In this document: positions 15,150 through 23,329 of the stretch, in pieces | Layout: every line of letters starts with the position of its first letter | Position numbering within the stretch: the first letter of the stretch is position 1 | Assembly: GCA_034522155.1 (NCBI GenBank) | Contig: JAXHLP010000001.1 | Location: forward strand, 186,001-250,000 | DNA length: 64,000 nucleotides | Reading direction: 5' to 3' | DNA from: Salinilacustrithrix sp034522155 | GTDB taxonomy: Bacteria > Actinomycetota > Acidimicrobiia > Acidimicrobiales > Salinilacustritrichaceae | Position numbers and translations under genes: made by a program | Notes under the pieces: generated by a model | The model's database searches: none | Seen by the model: only the letters and a program-made list of their open reading frames with translations | What the model was told of the DNA's origin: nothing

Positions 15150-15899
15150 TCAGCCGTGCGGGCTGATCAAGGCCCCGCCGTCGACCACCATCGTGTGGCC
15201 CGTCATCCACGACGACAGGTCCGAGGCGAGGAACAGCACCGCGTTGGCGATGTCCTCGGGTTCGCCGAGCCGCTGCAGCGGCATCGTCGCCGCGACCGCG
15301 TCCTCGTTGGTCTCCCACAGGGCCCGGGCGAAGTCGGTCTTGACGAGGCCGGGAGCGACGGCGTTGACGCGGACGCCGGGCGACAGGTCCGTGGCCAGGA
15401 TCTTGGTGAGGTGGATCAACGCCGCCTTGGTGGTGTCGTAGATCCCGATGACCGCGCTGGTGCTCATCCCGCCGATCGACGCGAGGTTGACGACCGACCC
15501 ACCGTGGTCCTGCATCCAGGCCTTCCACACCTCCTGGGTCCACACCAGCGGCCCGCGGAGGTTGACCTCGAAGGTCTTGTCGTAGCGGGGCAGGTCGATG
15601 TCGACGGCCGGCCCGTAGTACGGGTTGGTGGCCGCGTTGTTCACGAGGACATCGATCCGCCCGAAGGCGTCCAGCGTGGCCTGCACACAGGCCACGGCCT
15701 GCTCGGGATCGCCCGCGTTGGCGGCGAACACGGCGGTGTCACCGTCGATGCCCGCGGCGGTCGCCTCGAGCGCGTCCTGCTTGCGCGAGCTGAGCATCAC
15801 CTGGGCGCCCGACTCGGCGAGTGTCTTGGCGATGGCCGCCCCGATGCCCTTCGACGCGCCCGTCACGAGCGCGACCTGTCCGTCGAGTCTGATCTCCAT
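15150..15899 (-). CDS. SDR family oxidoreductase
   Basis: NAD(P)-dependent short-chain dehydrogenase, 249 residues. It has the cofactor loop TGASKGIGAAIA (about 14-25), NNAATNP, the catalytic Ser in NLASIGG, the Tyr/Lys pair YDTTK, and a C-terminal VDGGALIS typical of FabG-like enzymes. It lacks the sequence needed to name a substrate; actinobacterial relatives often act on acyl-CoA or steroid intermediates. The ATG at 15899 follows TACGTT by 8 bases. The stop is directly back to back with the menE stop. Confidence 0.88.
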   Translation of the reverse strand: MEIRLDGQVALVTGASKGIGAAIAKTLAESGAQVMLSSRKQDALEATAAGIDGDTAVFAANAGDPEQAVACVQATLDAFGRIDVLVNNAATNPYYGPAVDIDLPRYDKTFEVNLRGPLVWTQEVWKAWMQDHGGSVVNLASIGGMSTSAVIGIYDTTKAALIHLTKILATDLSPGVRVNAVAPGLVKTDFARALWETNEDAVAATMPLQRLGEPEDIANAVLFLASDLSSWMTGHTMVVDGGALISPHG

Positions 15900-15907
15900 G
15901 GTGAGTC

Positions 15908-15931
15908 AACGTACTTGCGCGCTCGTAGGTT
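15908..15931. promoter_or_regulatory. Back-to-back -10 boxes for the SDR gene and the DUF255 gene
   Basis: TACGTT on the minus strand (15908-15913) lies 8 bases from the SDR start. TAGGTT on the plus strand (15926-15931) lies 7 bases from the next gene. Only 12 bases separate the boxes, so the divergent promoters overlap and both mRNAs appear leaderless. Confidence 0.6.
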
Positions 15932-15938
15932 CGGAGCC

Positions 15939-17930
15939 ATGAACCGCCTCGCCGGAGAGTCGAGCCCGTACCTGCGCCAGCACGCGACCAACCCCGTCGA
16001 CTGGTGGCCGTGGGGGCCCGAGGCCATGGCCGAGGCCGAGCGGCGCGGTGTCCCGATCCTGCTCTCGGTCGGCTACTCGGCCTGTCACTGGTGCCACGTG
16101 ATGGCCCACGAATCCTTCGAGGACGAGGCCACCGCCGCGGTCATGAACGAGTTGTTCGTCAACGTCAAGGTCGACCGGGAGGAGCGGCCCGATGTCGACG
16201 CGATCTACATGGACGCGGTGCAGGCGATGACCGGTCGGGGTGGCTGGCCGATGACGGTGTTCCTCACGGCGGACGGCCGCCCGTTCTACGGCGGCACCTA
16301 CTTCCCGCCGGAGGGCCGCCACGGCATGCCCGGCTTCGTGGAGCTGCTCCGAGCCATCGAGGACGCGTGGACGAACCGTCGTGACGAGCTGCTGGACCAG
16401 GCCGGCAACCTCACCGCCGCGCTCGGCCGCGCCGGACAGCTCGAGGCCGGCGACGACATCGTCGGCCCCGAGGTCCTGGATGGGGCCGACGCCCACTTCC
16501 GCCAGCTCCACGACGACACGAACGGCGGGTTCGGCGGGGCGCCGAAGTTTCCCACTCCACAGAACCTCGACTTCGTGGTCCGTACGCTCGCTCGCAACGG
16601 CTCGGCGGTCACCCGGGCGATGGTCGAGACGTCACTGGACGCCATGGCATCGGGGGGCGTGTACGACCACCTGGGCGGCGGCTTCGCCCGCTACTCGGTC
16701 GATCCTCACTGGGTGGTACCGCACTTCGAGAAGATGCTCTACGACCAGGCCGGGCTGTTGGAGCTCTACGTGCACGGCGCGCAGGTGACGGGCAACGACC
16801 GCTACCGGCAGGTCGCCGCCGAGATCGTCGAGTACGTGCTGCGTGACCTCCGCCAGCCCGGTGGTGGCATCTCCTCGGCCGAGGACGCTGACTCGCCGAC
16901 ACCGACGGGCACGTCGGTCGAGGGCGAGTTCTACGTCTTCACGCCCGACGAGGTGCGCGAGATCGTGGGCGACGACCTCGCCGACACCGCCATCGAGTTC
17001 TGGGAGTTCGACCGACCACCCAACTTCGAGGGGCGTTGGATCCCGGCCCGCACCGCGCACCGGGGCGACTGGGCACGCGACGAACGGGTCGAGGAGGCCC
17101 GCCGGCGGCTGTTCGAGGCCCGTGCTCGACGCCCGCGTCCCGGCCTCGACGACAAGGTCCTCACCGAGTGGAACGCGCAGTGGATCGCCGCCCTCGCCGA
17201 GGCCGGCCCGGCCCTCGATCACCCGGACTGGACCGACGCTGCTGCGGAGACGGCCAGCTTCCTGCTCGACCACCTCCGGCGCGACGACGGGCGCTGGCAG
17301 CGCACCTGGCAGGCCGACACCGGCGCGAAGCACGTGGCGTTCGCCGCCGACCTCGCCGCCCTGGTCGACGCCTTCACCCGCCTCTACGAGGCCACGGGCA
17401 CGCCGTCGTGGCTCGACCACGCCCGCGAGGCCGCGTCGATGCTGGTGTCGCACCACTGGGACGACGACAACGGTGGGGTCTTCACCACCGCGGACGACGG
17501 CGAGCAGCTCGTCACCCGCGACAAGGACATCCAGGACAACGCCGTCCCGTCGGCCAACTCGACCGCGGCGGTCGGCCTGCTCCGGCTCGCTGCGCTGACC
17601 GGCGACGATGCGCTCCGCCAACGGGGCGAGGCCATCCTCCGCCTCACCGGCCCGTTCGCGAAGGAGGCACCGTCGGGCTTCGGCGTGCTGCTCCGGGCGC
17701 TCGACCTCCACCACACCGGCACGACCGAAGTGGTGGTCGCCGGCGAGCGGCCCGATCTCGTGCGCGAGGTGCAGCACCGGTACCTGCCCACCACGGTCCT
17801 CGCGTGGGGCGAGCGGTTCGAGACCCCACTCTGGGAGGGACGCGCCGACGGCGCGGCGTACGTGTGCCGCAACTACGCGTGCAGCCTGCCCGCCACCGAC
17901 GTCGAGACCCTGGTCGACCAACTCAGCTGA
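15939..17930 (+). CDS. DUF255 thioredoxin-fold protein with glycosidase-like C-terminus (YyaL/SPATA20 family)
   Basis: Large cytosolic protein of poorly defined function, 663 residues, full length for the family. It opens with the family signature MNRLAGESSPYLRQHATNPVDWWPW, followed by a thioredoxin-like domain with C49-H50-W51-C52 in SACHWCHVMAHESF. The C-terminal ~450 residues read as an (alpha/alpha)6 barrel resembling N-acylglucosamine 2-epimerases, for example GGVYDHLGGGFARYSVD, VPHFEKMLYDQAGLLELY, DDKVLTEWNAQWIAALAEA and NAVPSANSTAAVGLLRLA. The ATG lies 7 bases after TAGGTT. A redox or sugar-handling role is suggested by the fold only. It overlaps the nitroreductase gene by 8 bases at the 3' end. 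Confidence 0.9.
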   Translation: MNRLAGESSPYLRQHATNPVDWWPWGPEAMAEAERRGVPILLSVGYSACHWCHVMAHESFEDEATAAVMNELFVNVKVDREERPDVDAIYMDAVQAMTGRGGWPMTVFLTADGRPFYGGTYFPPEGRHGMPGFVELLRAIEDAWTNRRDELLDQAGNLTAALGRAGQLEAGDDIVGPEVLDGADAHFRQLHDDTNGGFGGAPKFPTPQNLDFVVRTLARNGSAVTRAMVETSLDAMASGGVYDHLGGGFARYSVDPHWVVPHFEKMLYDQAGLLELYVHGAQVTGNDRYRQVAAEIVEYVLRDLRQPGGGISSAEDADSPTPTGTSVEGEFYVFTPDEVREIVGDDLADTAIEFWEFDRPPNFEGRWIPARTAHRGDWARDERVEEARRRLFEARARRPRPGLDDKVLTEWNAQWIAALAEAGPALDHPDWTDAAAETASFLLDHLRRDDGRWQRTWQADTGAKHVAFAADLAALVDAFTRLYEATGTPSWLDHAREAASMLVSHHWDDDNGGVFTTADDGEQLVTRDKDIQDNAVPSANSTAAVGLLRLAALTGDDALRQRGEAILRLTGPFAKEAPSGFGVLLRALDLHHTGTTEVVVAGERPDLVREVQHRYLPTTVLAWGERFETPLWEGRADGAAYVCRNYACSLPATDVETLVDQLS

Positions 17931-18555
17931 GCCGACGCCACTGACCCCGGTGGACGATCTCATCGAGGCCGGGGCGGGCCCGGCCGGCGCTGCGCCCGGA
18001 CGCGTCGGTGTCCGTATCCGGATGGCCGATCGCCACGGTGCCGATGGCGCGACGATCGTCGGGCACCGCGAAGGCGCGGCGCACCGAGTCCTCGTGCTCG
18101 AACTGCCCGAACAGACACGCACCCAACCCGGCGGCAGTCGCGGCGAGGAGCAGGTTCTCGACGGCGGCGCCGCCGTCGACCCACCAGTAGGGCACGGTCC
18201 ACGATTCCGTGCTGTCACCCAGCCCGGTTGCTGCCTTGTCGGCCTCGGCGTAGCGGTCGACGTAGGCACCGGGCCGGACGTAGACGACGACGAGCACCGG
18301 GGCGCGCAGCAGCCCGGGCCAACCGAAGCCCATCCGGCGAGCACCGAGCGTCGCCTCCCAGTAGACCTCGGTCTCGTCGCCCTCGAGCACCAGCAGCTCC
18401 CAGGCCTGGGTGTTCCCCGCCGAGGGCGCGCGGCGCGTCAGCTCGAGAAGCCGAGTGAGCACCTCGGCGTCGACCGGCTGGTCGGTGAAGGCACGGATCA
18501 TCCGGCGCGCGCGGACGATGCCATCGAGGACCTCGAGCCGTGGGTCGTCGTCCAT
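17923..18555 (-). CDS. Nitroreductase-family FMN protein
   Basis: Predicted FMN-dependent oxidoreductase, about 210 residues. Family features are RRMIRAFTDQPVDAEVLTRLLELTRRAPSAGNTQAWELLVL at the N-terminus, which contains the FMN phosphate-binding Arg residues and the PSAGNTQ loop, and AAVENLLLAATAAGLGACLFGQFEHE, the second FMN contact region. It fits small classical nitroreductases; the natural substrate cannot be predicted. The ATG at 18555 starts MDDDPRLEVLDGIVRAR. The end overlaps the facing DUF255 gene by 8 bases. Confidence 0.85.
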   Translation of the reverse strand: MDDDPRLEVLDGIVRARRMIRAFTDQPVDAEVLTRLLELTRRAPSAGNTQAWELLVLEGDETEVYWEATLGARRMGFGWPGLLRAPVLVVVYVRPGAYVDRYAEADKAATGLGDSTESWTVPYWWVDGGAAVENLLLAATAAGLGACLFGQFEHEDSVRRAFAVPDDRRAIGTVAIGHPDTDTDASGRSAGRARPGLDEIVHRGQWRRLS

Positions 18556-18595
18556 GGGGTGTTCGCCGGATCGGCCGACCCCGCGGCCGACTCGC

Positions 18596-19261
18596 TCAGG
18601 CGAGCTTGTCGAGCTCCTCGGCCAGGGCCCAGCCGAAACCGATGAGGTAGTCACCGTTGTCGGTGTCGAGCCCCTCGAAGAACTGGTCGAAGTCGCTGAC
18701 GTTCGACGGCTTGGCGGAGACGTGATCGAACACGAGCGGCGCGGTGCCGTCGCCGGTGACCTGGAACTTGCGGTCGCCATAGCGGCTGGGGACGACGCCG
18801 AAGCGCTTCGCCAGCCGGCGACCCCACGCCCGCTCCTCGCCCGAGACCTTGTGTCCGTCGCGCGGGACGATGTCGAACAGCGGCTTGAACGCCTCGAAGG
18901 GCGAGGCGTCGCGCATGCGGGTGGCCACGAGCACGTCCTCGTCGGGGAAGGCGAGGACGGCACGGCGCAGCTCCTCGGCCATCATGGCCCGCAGGACGGT
19001 GTCGCGCTTGGCGTTCTGCTTGATGGCACCGACGCCGATGAGCACGCACGGCGTACCGCCGATGCGCTCGAGCGTCGAGTACGTGAAGCCTTTGAGCTTC
19101 CCGCCGTCGCGGGCCTGGGTCACCAGCACCCACGCCTCCGCTTCCTTGGTGAGGGTGCCGATCTCGTGGGGGATCGTGCATTCCGCGCAGAGGTCCGCCA
19201 GCTCGCCCAGCTCGGCGTCGCTCAGTCCGGTGCAGTCCTTCGTCTCGACCTCGATCGACAT
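18596..19261 (-). CDS. Conserved-looking soluble protein, function unknown
   Basis: A 221-residue acidic, soluble protein with no signal peptide or membrane helix. It begins MSIEVETKDCTGLSDAELGELADLC. The middle (about 45-115) alternates strands and helices: WVLVTQARDGGKLKGFTYSTLERIGGTPCVLIGVGAIKQ, then RDTVLRAMMAEELRRAVLAFPDEDVLVATRM. The order is reminiscent of a GNAT acyltransferase core, but I see no clear acetyl-CoA loop, so this is a weak guess. The ATG at 19261 is preferred over an upstream in-frame start whose extra residues look non-coding. No Shine-Dalgarno or clear -10 box is seen. Confidence 0.6.
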   Translation of the reverse strand: MSIEVETKDCTGLSDAELGELADLCAECTIPHEIGTLTKEAEAWVLVTQARDGGKLKGFTYSTLERIGGTPCVLIGVGAIKQNAKRDTVLRAMMAEELRRAVLAFPDEDVLVATRMRDASPFEAFKPLFDIVPRDGHKVSGEERAWGRRLAKRFGVVPSRYGDRKFQVTGDGTAPLVFDHVSAKPSNVSDFDQFFEGLDTDNGDYLIGFGWALAEELDKLA

Positions 19262-19268
19262 CCGTGCA

Positions 19269-19508
19269 TCAGCCCCTGTGGATCGGCCGGAATGGGTGCC
19301 CAATAGTCCAGTCCGCAGCATGGAGCCCGCGCAAATCAGACCGCGGAATTCGCCCGACCCCACAGCGCGCGGTCAGCTCGGCGCGCCACCAGCCGTCGAC
19401 GTCGTCGTAGTCGCAGGTGGCGTCGGCCACGTACGTCCCCGGTGAGGTGGGCGCGGCATGCTGCCTGGTCACCGCACCGCAGGCCATGGGCCATGCAACC
19501 CCGTTCAC
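19269..19508 (-). CDS. Doubtful small ORF or gene remnant downstream of dnaE
   Basis: Open frame of 79 codons between dnaE and the unknown protein. Its middle part (TYVADATCDYDDVDGWWRAEL) has the strong GC3 bias of real genes here and a plausible composition, while both ends look random. It could be a small gene with a later start, or a leftover piece of a decayed gene. I see no Shine-Dalgarno sequence or -10 box that would decide. Confidence 0.25.
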   Translation of the reverse strand: MNGVAWPMACGAVTRQHAAPTSPGTYVADATCDYDDVDGWWRAELTARCGVGRIPRSDLRGLHAADWTIGHPFRPIHRG

Positions 19509-19530
19509 GACCGCAGCCGGACGCGGCGAG

Positions 19531-22500
19531 CTAGCCCGTCAGGACCGGCTGGCGGTGGTCCATGACGAGGGCGTCTGGACCGAGGAGCACCCGGATCTCG
19601 CTGACCAGGCCACTGCCCCCGTCGACGCCGTAGGCCGGCGGGAGCCGCAGCACCTTGCTGGCACCGAGGTGGAGCAGCACCGGGTGGTCGCCGGGATGCT
19701 CGAGCAGGAGCTCCTTGAGCTGGTCGATCAGCGCTGCCGTCAGGCGATTCGCGCTGACGGCGATGCGGAACGGCTCGGCCACATCGGACACGCCCTCGAC
19801 CACGTCGATGTCCATGGCGATGAGCTTGGGCATGTCCTCGCGCTTGTCGACCTTGGCCTTGACGAGGACGATGGCGTCGTCCTCGAGCTTGTGACCGTGC
19901 TCGGTCATGGTGCGGGGAAACACCATCGTCTCTGCGTTGGCGCCGAGGTCCTCGAGGGCGAGGACAGCCATGAGGTCGCCCTTCTTGGTCCACTTGCGCT
20001 GGAGGTTGGTGATGACCCCGCCGAAGGTCTTGATCGACCCGTCCTCCATCTCGGGCAGATCGGAGAGGGTCCCGTCGGTGCGCCGGGCCAGGAAGTCCTC
20101 GGCGCCGAACAGCGGATGGTCGGACACGTAGAGGCCGAGCATCTCCTTCTCGAAGGCCAGCTTCTGGGTCTTGTCGAACTCGATGTCGGGGATCTCCTCG
20201 CGTTCGGAGAAGCCGACGTCGCTGCCGGCGGCCGCGTCGTCGAACAGGCTCATGATCCCGGCGTCGGACTCCTTCCGCCGGGCGACGATGTGATCGATGA
20301 TCGCCTCGTGGACATTGAGCAGGCCCTGGCGGGGGTGGCCGACGCAATCGAAGGCGCCGGCCTTGATCAGCGCCTCGATCGTCTTCTTGTTGAGCACGCC
20401 CACGTCGACCCGCTCGCAGAAGTCGTAGAAGTCGGCGAAGGGGCCGTTGGCGTCGCGCTCGGCGAGGATGAGGCTCACGAGCCCGGTGCCGACACCCCGG
20501 ACGGCCGAGAGCCCGAAGATGATCTCGGAACTGCCGTCGTCCTTGATCTCCGGCGCGAAGTCGGTCCACGACCGGTTGATGTCGGCGACGGTGACCGGGA
20601 TCTCCATCGCCCGGCACTCGGCCAGGTACACGGCTGCCTTCTCGAGGTTGTTCTTGACCGAGGTCAACAGCGCCGACATGTACTCGGCCGGGTAGTTCGC
20701 CTTCAGGTAGGCGATCTGGTACGCGATGAATCCGTAGCCGTAGGAGTGAGATTTGTTGAACGCGTAGTCGGCGAACGGCTCGATGATGTCGAACCACTCC
20801 TCGCCGAGTTCGCGGCCGTAGCCGTTGGCGTCGCAGCCTTCGACGAACTTCTCCCGCTCCTCGACGATCAGCTCCCGGATCTTCTTCCCGCACGCCTTTC
20901 GAAGCGAATCGGCTTCGGCAAGCGAGTAGCCCGCGAACTTCTGGGCGATCCGCATCACGCTCTCCTGGTAGATCATCAACCCGTAGGTCGAGCCCAGGAT
21001 CTCCTCCGCGTCGGGATGGAGATAGGTGATGTCCTGCCGGCCGTTCTTGCGGTCGGCGTAGTCGTTGTGCATGTTGGCCGCCATCGGCCCGGGCCGGTAC
21101 AGGGCGACCAGCGCGGCCACGTCCTCGAAGCCCGTGGGGGCCAGCGAGCGCATGAGCGCCCGCATCGGCGCGGACTCGAGCTGGAACACCCCGATGGTCT
21201 GACCGGAGCGCAGCAGCTCGTAGGTCGGTTCGTCGTCGAGGGCGACCGTGTCGATGTCGATCTCGACGCCGCGGATGTCTCGGATGAGGTCGAGGGCGTC
21301 GGAGATGATGTCGAGGTTGCGCAGCCCGAGGAAGTCCATCTTCAGCAGGCCGAGGTCCTCGACGCCGTGCATCTCGTACTGGGTGACGACCGGCGCCTCC
21401 TCGAGCGGCACGCCCGGCTCGGGCTTGCGCTGGATCGGGAGGTAGTCGGTGAGTGGCTCCTCGGTGATCACCACTGCCGCGGCGTGGATGCCGTCCGAAC
21501 GGCGCAGACCCTCGAGCCCGCTGGCCACGTCGATGACCTCTTGGGCCACCGGGTCGTTCTGGTGCATCTCCCGGATCTCGGCGGCCATCTTGTAGCCGTC
21601 CTCGTACTTGGTATGGGGCTCGAGGCAGGCGTGCAACGGCGTGTCGCGGCCCATGATGAGCGGCGGCATGGCCTTGGCGATGCGGTCGCCGGTGCCGTAG
21701 TCGTGACCGAGCACCCGGGCGGCGTCGCGCACGGCCTGACGGGCCTTGATGGTGCCGAACGTGATGATCTGGGCCACGTTCTCACGCCCGTAGCGCTCGG
21801 CGGCGTACCGGATCATCTCGTCGCGGTAGCGGGTGTCGAAGTCCATGTCGATGTCGGGCATCGACACGCGGCTCGGGTTGAGGAACCGCTCGAAGAGCAG
21901 GTCGTACTCGATCGGGTCGAGGTCGGTGATCCAGAGCGTGTAGGCCACCGCGCAGCCAGCAGCCGAGCCACGACCCGGGCCGACGCGGATGTCGTGGTCA
22001 CGGGCGTGCTTGATGAGGTCCCAGGTGATGAGGAAGTAGCTGGAGAACCCCATGTCGCCGATGACCTGGAGCTCGTAGATCAGGCGCTCGATGATGCGGT
22101 CGTCGAGGCGGTTGCCCCACCGCTTCTTCGCGCCCTCGAACACGAGGTGACGGAGGTACTCGTCGTCGTTGTCGAAACCGGGCGGCAGCGGGAAGTTGGG
22201 CAGCTTCGGCTTGCCGAACTCGATCTCGACGTCGCAGCGTTCGGCCACCCACAGCGTGTTGTCGCAGGCCGTGGGCAGCTCGCGGAAGAGGTACCGCATC
22301 TCCTCGGCCGACTTCAGGTAGTGGTCGTCGCCGTGGAAGCTGAACCGGTTCGTGTCGGTGACCAGAGAGTTCGTCTGGACGCAGAGCAAGGCGTCGTGCG
22401 CTTTCGCGTCGTGCTTGTGGACGTAGTGGCTGTCGTTGGTGGCCAGCAACGGGGCGCGGATGTTCTGGGCCAGCGCCGCCAGGCGCGGGTTGGCCCACTG

Positions 22501-23142
22501 CTGGGCCGGGATGCCGTGATCCTGGAGCTCGACGAAGAGGTTGTCGCGCCCGAAGATGTCCTGGAGCCGGCCGGCCAGCTTGACGGCTCTGTCGAAGCGC
22601 TCGTCCTCGGACAGCGGATCGGTCTGCTGCTTGTGCGGGTCCAGGATCGCCCTGGGGACCATGGCCTGGAGCACGTGGCCACCGAGGCAGCCGGTGGTGG
22701 CGATGAGCCCCTCGCTGTGCTCCTCGAGCAGCTCCCAGTCGACCTTGGGCTTGCGGTAGTAGCCCTCCATGAACGACCGGCTGGCCAGCTGGATCAGGTT
22801 CTTGTAGCCGGTCTCGTTCTCGGCCAGCAGGGTGAGGTGGTACCAGGGCTTCTTGTCGCCCTCGCCCTCGCCGCCGGTGTCATCCATCTTGCCGCGGGCC
22901 GCGATGCGCTCGGAGCGGTGGTCGTGGGCCATGTAGGCCTCGGTACCGAGGATCGGCTTGACCCCCCGGTCCTTGCAGGCCCGGTAGAAGTCGAGGATCC
23001 CGTACATGTTGCCGTGGTCGGTGATACCCAGCGCCGGCTGACCGTCGGCCGCGGCCGCCGCCACGAGCTCATCGAGACGAGCGGCGCCGTCGAGCATCGA
23101 GTACTCGGTGTGCACGTGGAGGTGGGTGAACGAGTCGGCCAA
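19531..23142 (-). CDS. dnaE: DNA polymerase III alpha subunit
   Basis: Replicative DNA polymerase, 1203 residues, the usual size of actinobacterial DnaE1. The N-terminal PHP domain opens MADSFTHLHVHTEYSMLDGAA. The polymerase core shows VGPGRGSAAGCAVAY, PDIDMDFD with catalytic Asp residues, GTIKARQAVRDAARVLG and KMDFLGLRNLDII. The C-terminal part has the helix-hairpin-helix region (NKKTIEALIKAGAFD) and an OB-fold near KTFGGVITNLQRKWTKKGDLMA. The start is TTG, preceded by GGAAAGGGG as a good Shine-Dalgarno sequence. Upstream lies a cluster of DnaA-box-like sequences and a 20-bp palindrome. A very long open frame on the opposite strand is a GC-driven shadow. Confidence 0.97.
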   Translation of the reverse strand: MADSFTHLHVHTEYSMLDGAARLDELVAAAAADGQPALGITDHGNMYGILDFYRACKDRGVKPILGTEAYMAHDHRSERIAARGKMDDTGGEGEGDKKPWYHLTLLAENETGYKNLIQLASRSFMEGYYRKPKVDWELLEEHSEGLIATTGCLGGHVLQAMVPRAILDPHKQQTDPLSEDERFDRAVKLAGRLQDIFGRDNLFVELQDHGIPAQQWANPRLAALAQNIRAPLLATNDSHYVHKHDAKAHDALLCVQTNSLVTDTNRFSFHGDDHYLKSAEEMRYLFRELPTACDNTLWVAERCDVEIEFGKPKLPNFPLPPGFDNDDEYLRHLVFEGAKKRWGNRLDDRIIERLIYELQVIGDMGFSSYFLITWDLIKHARDHDIRVGPGRGSAAGCAVAYTLWITDLDPIEYDLLFERFLNPSRVSMPDIDMDFDTRYRDEMIRYAAERYGRENVAQIITFGTIKARQAVRDAARVLGHDYGTGDRIAKAMPPLIMGRDTPLHACLEPHTKYEDGYKMAAEIREMHQNDPVAQEVIDVASGLEGLRRSDGIHAAAVVITEEPLTDYLPIQRKPEPGVPLEEAPVVTQYEMHGVEDLGLLKMDFLGLRNLDIISDALDLIRDIRGVEIDIDTVALDDEPTYELLRSGQTIGVFQLESAPMRALMRSLAPTGFEDVAALVALYRPGPMAANMHNDYADRKNGRQDITYLHPDAEEILGSTYGLMIYQESVMRIAQKFAGYSLAEADSLRKACGKKIRELIVEEREKFVEGCDANGYGRELGEEWFDIIEPFADYAFNKSHSYGYGFIAYQIAYLKANYPAEYMSALLTSVKNNLEKAAVYLAECRAMEIPVTVADINRSWTDFAPEIKDDGSSEIIFGLSAVRGVGTGLVSLILAERDANGPFADFYDFCERVDVGVLNKKTIEALIKAGAFDCVGHPRQGLLNVHEAIIDHIVARRKESDAGIMSLFDDAAAGSDVGFSEREEIPDIEFDKTQKLAFEKEMLGLYVSDHPLFGAEDFLARRTDGTLSDLPEMEDGSIKTFGGVITNLQRKWTKKGDLMAVLALEDLGANAETMVFPRTMTEHGHKLEDDAIVLVKAKVDKREDMPKLIAMDIDVVEGVSDVAEPFRIAVSANRLTAALIDQLKELLLEHPGDHPVLLHLGASKVLRLPPAYGVDGGSGLVSEIRVLLGPDALVMDHRQPVLTG

Positions 23143-23208
23143 CGAGTCCCCTTTCCGTGCTGCTCTCCGGCCCCGACGGACCTCGACGACGGGCCAGCCG
23201 CACCGACC

Positions 23209-23252
23209 CGATCCACAACTGCTCCACAGCGGTTCTCCACAGCTGTGGACGA
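23209..23252. promoter_or_regulatory. Cluster of four DnaA-box-like nonamers upstream of dnaE
   Basis: Four TCCACA-containing nonamers within 44 bases: CGATCCACA (23209-23217), TGCTCCACA (23220-23228), TTCTCCACA (23233-23241) and TGTGGACGA, the reverse of TCGTCCACA (23244-23252). Against TTATCCACA or actinobacterial TTGTCCACA, the last two differ by one base and the first two by two. The last pair forms the palindrome TCCACAGCTGTGGA. DnaA control of dnaE is an inference. Confidence 0.5.
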
Positions 23253-23270
23253 ATCACATGGCTGTGATTC
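23251..23270. promoter_or_regulatory. 20-bp palindrome upstream of dnaE (operator candidate)
   Basis: GAATCACA-TGGC-TGTGATTC, perfect 8-bp arms around 4 bases. It overlaps the last DnaA-box-like nonamer by two bases. The arms are TCACA/TGTGA, the reverse order of a CRP site, so a CRP site is not supported. There is no T-tract, so a terminator is unlikely. Confidence 0.5.
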
Positions 23271-23329
23271 GCTCCCCGTGACGGTAGCAGAGCGCGATTT
23301 GCTTGCTCGGCCCACCGACCCCGGGATGC

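Noticed and set aside
23209..23252. Replication origin
   Set aside because: The DnaA-box-like cluster is small, lacks an AT-rich unwinding region, and lies upstream of dnaE rather than beside dnaA, dnaN or rpmH.
23251..23270. CRP/FNR-type binding site
   Set aside because: The half-sites are in reverse order (TCACA-N4-TGTGA instead of TGTGA-N6-TCACA).
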